Origin: Cruorifilaria tuberocauda
Taxonomy: Eukaryota > Nematoda > Chromadorea > Rhabditida > Onchocercidae
DNA length: 64,000 nt
Assembly: GCA_013365365.1 (NCBI GenBank)
Contig: JABVXU010000045.1
Location: 186,001-250,000 of the forward strand
Direction of reading: 5' to 3'
In this document: in pieces, positions 52,501-64,000 of the stretch
How the letters are laid out: each line of letters starts with the position of its first letter
Numbering within the stretch: position 1 is the stretch's first letter
Made by a program: the position numbers and the translations under genes
The notes under the pieces: generated by a model
The model's database searches: none
Told to the model about the DNA's origin: nothing
The model's input: the letters and a program-made list of their open reading frames with translations, nothing else

Positions 52501-54272
52501 ACTGTAATCATCATTTCATATTTTTATTCTATTTTATGTTTTTGAAAGACAAAAAAAATTTTTAAACATAAATCTTTAGATTTTTTCAAAATCTAAAGTT
52601 TTCACTTTCAGGTGCTTGGGCAGTAGCATGTTGTGCCAGCTCACTTTTTACCGTACTGACATTCTCAATCGATATGGGTCGTTTTCCTTATCCAGTTAGA
52701 CCTATCCATTATTTAGCAGTATGTTATCTATTTATATCAGTCGTCTATATGATTGGTTTGGTTGCAGAGGATAAAATATCCTGTTCGGCTATTTCAGCCA
52801 GTAATAGTCCACTTGTCTCTCAAGGTATTGACAGTTTCTCCTGTACTGTTACTGCAGTTACACATTACTATTTCAGGTTAGTTTTATCAGTAGTTTTAAT
52901 TTTAGATCAGTTTAGCTTCGTTAGATAGTATAACGGCTAAATAAATTGATTTATTACTGATAAATTAACAGTTGAGTCAGTTTTTTCTTAAAAATCTACA
53001 TTTAGAATTCCTGAAATGAGTGATTGTGTGATATTTTTGAATTGGTTACGTAACTTGATGGACTAATTTTTTGATAAAGTAATTTTGACGATGTTTTCAA
53101 GAATCATTTACACGATAATCAAATTTAACGTAAAGTGATTATATTTATATTACTTTAAAATTCAAAAAAAGTTCCAAGCATTTTCAGCGTTGCAAGTGGT
53201 ATATGGTGGGTGATATTATGTTTAGCTTGGTTTCTGGCAGCAAATCTAAAGTGGGCCCAGGAATCAATCGAAAGTTTAGCCTCATATTTTCATATTCTTG
53301 CCTGGGGCATCCCAGCATTTCTAGCAATTGTTATTCTTGTCACGAATACTATCGATGGTGATTTATTCACAGGGATTTGTTCAGTAGGAAATTTGAAACC
53401 ATCTGCGCTTTTCAATTTCGTCTTTGTACCAATGTTTGTGTGCATCGGTGAGTGATTTCCATTTTCTTGCTATTTTTAATGTATATTGTAATGATTTTAT
53501 AATTATCCGCATTTTTCAGTATTGTCGCTGAACCGAAATTTATATTAATTTATTTGAAAATTAAAAGTCAAGTTAATGTCATTATATTTTCGCCTGTTAA
53601 TTGTTTTTTGCTTGTTTTTGGAATAGAAATAGTCCTTCAGTTAACGAATATAAGTTTAAATCTCATTTGCATTGAATAGGTTTAAAAGGATTTTGAAGGA
53701 TCATTCTTCGATTCATTCTTAATTATATAGTATAATCCGTAACGAGATGGTTGTAAATAATTAATCTCAGTATTAAAATTATTGTTCGATCTCCAATTGT
53801 AGCGCTTGGTTTATTGTTATTGGGATGTGGCATTATTTCCATGCTTCGGATACGTCGTTATATCAAATTCAAACATAGCGATATTGATCAGAATATCCGG
53901 AAACTAGAAAAATTGATGCTCCGGATATCTGCATTTGCTTTTATGTATACTCTTCCAACAATGGTTAGTGCTGCATGCATCGTCTACGAAGCATTTATGA
54001 TGGAAAGTTGGTTGGCCAATTGGTTAGCTATCCGATGTACGCGTCCTGATCGTGCTGCTTTTGGTTTTGCGCAACCACGTCAAACGTGTGTCTCACAAAC
54101 AGACGTTAGACCACCCGATTTGCTGATTTATTTTTTCAAATATTTAATGCAACTTGTAGTTGGTATTACATGTGCTGTATGGGTATGTAGCAGTAAAACA
54201 TTGAATAGTTACTCACAAGCATATGCCAGGATTGTCCATGGCCGATCTCAAGTACCAACTATTGTCCATTAG
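49594..54272 (+). CDS. Frizzled-family Wnt receptor
   Basis: Seven-pass Wnt receptor. Exons: 49594-49686, 51153-51302, 51752-52042, 52286-52421, 52612-52876, 53188-53447, 53803-54272; 554 aa. A signal peptide (about 1-24) precedes a cysteine-rich domain with all ten cysteines (C39, 47, 84, 93, 100, 110, 114, 121, 138, 147) and the family phrases [14 protein letters not shown] and [30 protein letters not shown] starts the 7TM region, followed by the [16 protein letters not shown] loop and a TM core. The cytoplasmic tail is short, about 25 residues from K530. The Dishevelled-docking KTxxxW motif reads KTLNSY, with Tyr535 in place of Trp. Intron 1 is 1.47 kb. I cannot say which C. elegans Frizzled (CFZ-2, MIG-1, LIN-17, MOM-5) is the ortholog, so no symbol is given. 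Confidence 0.93.
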
Positions 54273-56761
54273 AAATTCACTATTTAAATAATTCATGCAT
54301 TTGTCTCACTCCTATGTACCAATATTGATAGGATCATTTCCATACTGGAATTTGCTAATAATTCATTATTAATTTACCGCTTCAAAAAAGTCATTCAAAA
54401 ATGTGATTTGTACGAAAAAATTTTATGTTTTCTTTTCATTCTTGTTACTTCTGTACTTCTGTTTTTAATTATATCTCTGAAATTTTCCCGAATTAAAATT
54501 AAAAAAAAATTTTGATTTAATGTTGGAATTTATCAGTAGAGAACGAAACTTTAGTCTTCTTTGAGGGGAAGAAAAAAGAAGGAAAGAAAGGATAACTAAA
54601 AAGTGGAAGAATAATTATTTCGGTTGCAGAAAGCCAGTTGCGTTCAAAATGTCAGTTCGCGGTCTTGCTTCATTCATTTTAAAACTCTTCCAAAAGTACT
54701 AGAAGTATTGAGAGAAATAGAGAAATAATAGAATTTTGAAAAATTTTTTGTTTAGAATTTCAGGAGAAAATTAATTTGATACGGAGCTATTCGTCATCTT
54801 TAGATAGCAATATTCCATTTTGTTGAGAGGGACCGAAAAGTTAGAAAAAATTTTAATTTCCTGCTGATTTATTTTCTCAAGTAATTATTTTCTAATCATT
54901 CTATGATTCTTGCTATTTGCTAATAGTAATAGTAATGGTATTTTTTGGTAACATATGCTTATTTCTTCTTTGAAATATGGCATGATTTATTTGAATTGAA
55001 CATTTAATCACAATTGATGAATGTCAAAATGATAGAAAAGCTTTTTTAATGACTCGATCCCATCTCAAAAATTTGGTTCATCATAGCATACTTTTAATTT
55101 TAGAAAATTGAAAATAGTGATCTAACAAAAATATTTTTCTATCAAAATTATGTGGGTTTATCCCCGGTGGTGCTTTTGGATGAGATTTTGATTGAATTTA
55201 TTGTACTAATTAAAGCATATCCCTCAGTAGCACTATCATAGCTTATTCAAAACATTTAACATAATCTATGATGGAAATGGATTTTTCTAGCAAACCATGT
55301 TTTCAATTTTGTCGATCTTCGTTATATATTCAATTATATTTTGCTATGCAAGTTTATGTATATTAGTGAATTTATTTATTTTTTCTGCCAATACAATTTT
55401 CAAAAGGTAGCAGAAGAAAAAGCTGTTTATTTAATATTATAATTAGCTCGTCTTCCTTCAGACAAAGTTTTATTTGTAATTTTAAATACTCTTTTTTTCC
55501 TTAATGGTTCAGATTATGACAAAGTTCAACTTCAGGCAAGAAATTGATTTGAATAACTTGTTAATTCTCAAAAGAGATAATATCGGAGAAGTGACTGGAA
55601 TGAGATAAAGAAGTAGAAAGGGAAATATTTTGCTTGATAATTAATAAAATTCAAATCATTAATTCATACTTATCAGTTGTTGCATTGTTAAGAATGCAAT
55701 GAGTTCCCAAAAACTTCTAGCTTATTTATTTTTTCCAAATTTCTCTAAAAAAATTCATCTATTTGCTATTATTGCCTATTATTATGTAATAATAGGTGCT
55801 AATTTGAAAATTATTTCCGCGTGCTACTATATCATCATTTTATCGTTTGCTTTTTTTGTGATACACCGCAATAAGTTATCTAAAATGAATGGAAATGCTT
55901 AGTCCAAAAGGTCAATTAATGAATAAAATAGCGAATGATCCCACAAAGAAAGCAAATGAAAAGAAAAAAGTAGTCCAATTTAAATGCGAATGTGAATATA
56001 TGTTAAATGATTGATAGTGACACAGCTCTATCTCCAAGGTATTATTATCATGATTGTCATTATTACTGCTATAACAAAAGTTATAGTTCTCTCCAGTTAT
56101 GAAGCAGGGTGTTTCATTCCTTATTCCTCTCTTCTTTCATTATCAGTACGCATTTTATAACCTTTCATTTTTTTTATTATATTTCTCTTTTATAGTGATT
56201 TTCACTTGAATTGTAATACGTGAAAATGCGCAATATTAGCGAAGAAAAAAAAATGAATTTTTGTCTTTTTTCTGTCATAGCATTATGATAATTCACAGTA
56301 ATATATCACGCGCTGATTACTTATCCAAGAGATGAAGTAAAGTCAATCCTGGAAGTTTCTGTCCTTCTGTTTAATAATTGAAGTTCAACAATCCTTTTTG
56401 CCCAGATTTTTTCTTTGGACATTGAACAGGTGATATCATCTATGAGCATTTTCCAAGTTACAATTTCCAAAGATTTCGTCATATTTTGGTTGTTTTGTTT
56501 TAGCATTTCTTGAGCTAATAACAGAATCTGAATTCAATAATTTATCACTTCCATTGGGAATGATTATATTTAAATAATCTTAATAGACTTTTTAATCATA
56601 CATAAATTGTTAAATGGGTTATACCAAATTATCTGTAAAATAAAATTATAATAAAAGTATAAAAGAAAACGGAGTGTGTATGATACAATTAAGGAATGAC
56701 GCGAAAAGCTGGCAATCTAAAGTAAATATCATTGGGAGAAATAGTACACCGTTCATTTTCG
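54273..56761. other. Convergent intergenic region, Frizzled and tetraspanin 3' sides
   Basis: About 2.5 kb between the Frizzled stop and the tetraspanin stop on the other strand. It is very AT-rich. The only candidate coding stretch is the minus-strand frame at 56321-56527. Confidence 0.5.
56321..56527 (-). other. Orphan minus-strand open frame with an acceptor-like 5' edge
   Basis: A GAATTCAG acceptor-like site opens a 68-codon frame ending in a stop at 56321 (starts ILLLAQEMLKQNN). Its composition looks coding, with charged and amphipathic stretches, but I recognise no domain. No upstream exon with a matching phase was found: the tetraspanin exon 3 donor is phase 1, while this frame needs phase 0. 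Confidence 0.2.
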
Positions 56762-59402
56762 TTAATAATAAGTATCATGAAAGTCTTTGAGGATCGATTT
56801 GGACAAGCAACAGGCAAAACAAATTCCGATTATTTGCAAGGAACCGACAATTGCGCTCACTCCTCCAATCATCGATGCATTCAGAATAAGCCAGTGCTCC
56901 AAACGTTCCATGCAGCCTTGAAGTGACGACATACGCATGCATTCAAAAAAATGTTATGTTTTTGTACTTGAAAGTGAAATGGCGTTCTGACGTGTTGATT
57001 TCATAATTTGATTATTTAATGCGATATGTATCATGCTGATATGGAAGAATTACGTCGAAAGCCATTAGATATTCCTTGATCAAAATTAATTGATCTTATT
57101 TACACATGTGATGAGCATTTTTGATTTTTACAAATTCCTTTCCTATCTTATATTGACTATAATGTTTTGGTCAAAGCAGATGCGGATTTTTCTGATGGAA
57201 TTATTCGGCAAAAGAGTTTTTTCTTCTCAAATAAAATTATTATCACTTCAAGTTATATTTCATTTCGGCCATAAATCACATTAGATTAAAATTTCAACAA
57301 TTTTAAAAATTGGAAGAATGATTCAATGCGGAAACGAAAGCTTGATAACTCTAATTTAAATACCTGAAAGATGTAAATTTTGGCGGATCAATCGACAACC
57401 AGGTGAAGCTTGAATACAGCATGAATCTGGTGGAGTGCTCCAGTCTGTATAATTATGCACTCCACAGCATGCAAATTGTTTTTGAGTTTGATCCCATGCC
57501 ATCCGAACACCTGCTGAATGATTGTATCTTTGTAGACCTAATGTTAGTTGCTGCGATAGAGAAGCCTAGAAATTTAGGAATGATATGTAAGAGTAATTAC
57601 ACTTGCAAATATGCTTTCTCTCTGTTTCTCGTATCGATCAGTTCATTATTTTTTGTAGTCTAAGTAATGCATGAAGTGTTTCACTTGCAAATTTGAATTT
57701 TTTGATTTTTAAAATGAAAAAAGTAGCAGAAAACTTTGCTAAATTGATAAATTCTCGAAAAAAAAAATATGCTCACTTGAAGAGGCTCCTGTAACGCGTA
57801 AACGGCGATAGCAATAGCTGTTTCAATCGTTAGTACTAAAGTTAGTAGGACAGCGAAGCTCACTGTTAAGCAATAATTCTCCCGGATTGCCCCGCAACAT
57901 CCCAGAAAACCCAATAGGGAACATAGTGCACCAGTAGCAAATAATAATATTGGTGTTGCTAATCTTTCATCACCCAATATATCCAGTAATCCGGTATACT
58001 TTAATTGTAGTACTGTACCAGCAATTACAAGAGCAAGGCCACCTGCCTAAAATTACAATTAAGAAATTTTGAAATTATAAAATTTGTTCACAATAGAATC
58101 TTCCGAAGATTTATTTGAAGTTTCTCTTATACTTTAATATGTTTATTTTTTCAAATGTCCAATTGCATCTTTAATTGCGATGATTATAAGTTATTTGTGA
58201 TAGTAGCTGTTTTTATTGGTTTTCACTGAAAGTTTATAATAACTGAACCTTTCCATTCCTAATATATCAAAAAATTAATTGTAGTATTTTATTTATTAAT
58301 TTATGTAATTCATTCCTATACATGAACTCTCCACAAAGGAATTAATTTCCACTTATCACTTCATAAAAGTAAGAAATTTATAAGGCGATAATTTGAAACT
58401 GTTTTTTATACATAATAAATGATAAAAACTATGAATGAACTATTCCATTTTATGAAAAGAAAACATTATTTGACTTGATTTGAATGAGATAAAGAGCCTT
58501 CTAAAACGAGGAATTTGGAATGTTCACACTTTCATTCATCCATTATTTATCAAATGAAAAGCACCAGGTGGATTGATTCAAAACTCGCTAAAATCCTTTC
58601 CCTTTACGTGTTGTATTTATAGTTTTTGAGTAATAAAGAACGATTTTTCATCAAGTTTTTCCTACTAACATGTTAACTATCCTTATCCCTCTTGATCTAT
58701 CAATTAACATTTACTGATCTCACCATATAAGTGAAATTATCCATCATAACAGAAATTCTTTCACATTTTCTCGAATCCCTCTGTTCACTGCAGGTTTGAT
58801 TATGAAATTTAATTTGAATTTTCCAAATTCTCATGTTTAATTCTACTTCATTGCTATATCAGAGAAATTTTTTTTCTATGAATTGAGTTGTTGTTGAAAA
58901 ACATATTGATTCATACGAAATTTTCGCCATTCTTTCAATTGAATTTCACTACGTTGATGAAGCTTCAGGATATCTAAAAGTCAGTGGCCTAGCTGTTAGC
59001 AGAATTTCTAGCAGGTTAAGATTTAAGCATAATTATTAGTTACGCGAAAAACCAAAACATAAACTAAAACTGATTTAAAATTAAATGTACTATTTATTCA
59101 ATCCACAAATCTGACTAATGTTACCCTCCATAATTCCTCACCAATAAATCTTTTTGAAGATTTCAGATTTTCTACTTATCACCAACATTCTAGTAATTTT
59201 TTCCTCTCTACAAATGAGAGATTAGCAATCAAATTCAGGTTAAAATTACCCAAATATCATACGGATAATGTAGAGTGAGCTGAAACTGACATGAAAATAA
59301 ATACATAAAAAATCAAAGTGTACTCAACCATTAACTTACCCATAAAATGAAGTTAGCAAGAAAAAGCAAATATTTGACTAGAATAATGCCTCCTTCCACC
59401 AT
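56762..59402 (-). CDS. Tetraspanin
   Basis: Four-pass membrane organiser of 224 aa. Exons in transcript order: 59402-59340, 58046-57777, 57550-57364, 56916-56762. TM1 is in exons 1-2 (VKYLLFLANFILWAGGLALVIAG), TM2 around PILLFATGALCSLLGFLGCCGAI, TM3 around FAVLLTLVLTIETAIAIAVYA, and TM4 in the last exon (GGVSAIVGSLQIIGICFACCL). The large extracellular loop has the hallmark CCG motif (FACCGVHNYTDW) plus CC, PGC and the pre-TM4 GC, giving six cysteines. The protein ends DTYY. Intron 1 is 1.3 kb. Exon 3 uses the CGCAG acceptor, since the nearby ATTAG site gives the wrong phase. I cannot assign it to a numbered tsp gene. Confidence 0.92.
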
Positions 59403-60803
59403 CTTTGTTAGTTTTCAAATTTCAAAATTAGAATCGATTTTGTTTCCTTTCTGTGGAGTCTCGGAAGTAATATTAGCTCGATGAGCTCCTCTGTAGATGA
59501 AATAGCAACACCACCACGACCAGTAGTATGCCTGCTTATCTCATATCCACGCAACGGAAAGATTGAAGGAAAAAGGCACTGAATTGCCGTTTGATTCAAT
59601 TTAACTAAGCACACCAGGCCTGACGCTGAGCAAGGCCTGACTGGAAAGACCAAACCACGACTGACTCTCCTTCATGCACTTATTCGCTTAGCCATCCGTA
59701 CAGCTCCCCTCGTAATTCTTGTTTGGCACCATAAGGCCTAATTCTACTCTTTTATCACATCAAATCTCCACAAATTTCTGGAAATCTTTAGAGATTTGCT
59801 TGCTTTGATTTGCTAATGTTTATTCACTTCAGCAGTATGACGCCATATATCCAAGCCTCAATAAAAGGATCTACTTTCAAAAAAAGCAATAAATTTCAAT
59901 AAAACCATGCTTGGGACAAGCTTCTATCAGAAATGTTAAAAATGAGGGCAGAACTTCACTGAACAATTAAGTGCCTGCTAATAATTTTCTCAAAACCGAC
60001 TCTATCTAAGGATCTACATAAATTAAGAACTACAAAGCGTTAGAAAAACGAAAAAAGTTATCAATTAATAATCAAGTGAACTTGTAGTAAAATCTATTTA
60101 TCATTATTTACAACATAACAGCAACGACAGCAAGATAGCAGTAAATTTCAAAAGTCATCAACAACACAATACATATTGAATGTTTGATTAAAGGCCTTAA
60201 GAGGAAAACTTTAATAATCATCAGAATCTTTTAAAAAGTGAGAAAAAAATTTTTAATCATACTTTGCAATACAAATAATTCAATCCTGTCATTAGATAAA
60301 TGCAACATCTCTTTATCAACTAATCACTCGATTATCGCTGAAAATAACTAAATGGGAATTATTTGATTACTTGAAATCCTACCAATGATTATCACCGAAG
60401 AATTCCACAGTGCAACAAACAATGCAGTATGAGAATTAGAGACACTTTCAGAAACACGCATAAATTCCTTCACCGTTTTGCACGAGTATGCTTATGACGA
60501 TGGACCCTGCATATTCATTTTTTCAAAAATACGATATAAATGAAAACAATTGAGAAAATAATTTAAGTGTCTTTACTCATGCTCTCGGCGAATTCATATT
60601 TGAGCGTACTGATACTCCATTACATCGTTTAATCCGAAACGATCTTTAATGTTGATTGTTAAGAATGAAGATCATTTTTTCCAAATTCACGCACTTGTTA
60701 AAGATGTTCCGAAAATTTTATGGGAAAATAGTTGAAGAGAGTAAAATATTTCTTTCCAAATACATTTTTTACTAAAATATTTTTTTAACAAAATAAAACA
60801 TCC
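59403..60803. other. Intergenic region between the tetraspanin and CIR1 genes
   Basis: Both flanking genes are on the minus strand; this interval holds the CIR1 3' UTR and the tetraspanin promoter. The open frame at 59408-59653 has no splice or homology support and is not called. Nothing else was recognised. Confidence 0.5.
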
Positions 60804-63388
<2,585 letters not shown>

Positions 63389-64000
63389 GGTTTCTCTTGA
63401 CTATGTTATATATCACCAGCGAGAAATCTAAAATACCCACTTTTCGCATTTCTTCTTAAAATGGCAATCGCAAAGATTTCATTCTTCTTAATTGTATTTA
63501 ATAGCACAAAAACATTTGACTGAGCATAGTTTGTTGTCATAATAATTTCTTTTTGTCCGAATTTTTCAATCAAATCTAACAAACACTAAGCTTGTCTGAA
63601 GTTGTTGAGAAATGTTCCATTGTAATTTGATAACATAGTCAACAATTTTTCAACATTTCGATGCAACATCAAGGCCAAAATACACGAACAAAACGAGATC
63701 ATAAAATTATCAGAAATAATCAGAAAATATGCTTTGGAAACAAAGCCTTCAAAACATTAACAAAATAATTGACCGAAATATTTTATTTTTTACAAACTTA
63801 ACAAAATATACATCAGTACACAAATATTTTAATCCAAGCATACAACAATGCCACGCAAAGTATCACGAATTTTTATCACGAACGCAAAGTATCAGGAATC
63901 ACGAATTTTTAGCACACTTTTCTCAACATCCCCTTACTTTTTGTTCGCTGAATTTTTATCCCGGAAAATATGATTTCGACAGTTGCAATTTAATTTTTTT
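63389..64000. other. Upstream region of the CIR1 gene to the window end
   Basis: Contains the CIR1 promoter. A TTTTAG acceptor-like site lies about 40 nt before its ATG on the minus strand. A short imperfect direct repeat (ACGCAAAGTATCA with CGAATTTTTA) occurs twice at 63852-63912. No gene was recognised. Confidence 0.45.

Noticed and set aside
59408..59653. Minus-strand 81-codon frame just upstream of the tetraspanin
   Set aside because: It lies in the probable promoter or 5' UTR, with no recognised motif and no splice fit to the tetraspanin start.

Overview
The window is about 64 kb of AT-rich eukaryotic DNA that reads as a nematode chromosome segment. Introns are mostly short and end in TTTTCAG-type acceptors. 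Splice acceptors sit a few bases upstream of several ATGs, as expected for spliced-leader trans-splicing. The gene set includes clear counterparts of Caenorhabditis elegans genes. A filarial or other clade III worm is my best guess from style alone. No prokaryotic operon, CRISPR array, rRNA or tRNA was seen.

I rebuilt eight genes by eye from translated frames, splice signals and phase arithmetic. On the + strand: a CED-1/MEGF10/Draper-type engulfment receptor (2445-11040, 24 exons, 991 aa); a short CED-1 paralog that keeps the EMI, transmembrane and tail exons but only one EGF-type exon (17087-20239, 8 exons); a divergent Rab5-branch GTPase (22219-23695); ERO1, the ER thiol oxidase (26982-30369); and, after a 12-kb gap, a Frizzled Wnt receptor (49594-54272). 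On the - strand: a Regnase/ZC3H12 (REGE-1-like) ribonuclease (37528-31856); a tetraspanin (59402-56762); and a CIR1-type RBPJ corepressor (63388-60804).

The first two genes are a tandem pair with matching exon phases and three identical exon lengths. They are probably two phagocytic or signalling receptors with PTB-binding NPxY motifs (the CED-6/GULP type) and tyrosine motifs. ERO1 and the Regnase gene are convergent. The tetraspanin and CIR1 genes lie on the same strand, next to the Frizzled gene. I see no evidence that the neighbours form one pathway.

The most unusual signals are two introns of the ced-1 gene that keep the reading frame only if they end in TTTTTCAT instead of TTTTTCAG; the EGF-less tandem ced-1 paralog; a GC-AG intron and a possible 6-nt microexon in ero-1; a Frizzled whose KTxxxW Dishevelled-binding motif ends in Tyr; and near-perfect foldbacks plus a 475-bp element with 40-bp inverted ends in the non-coding DNA. 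All gene models are manual and have no transcript support.
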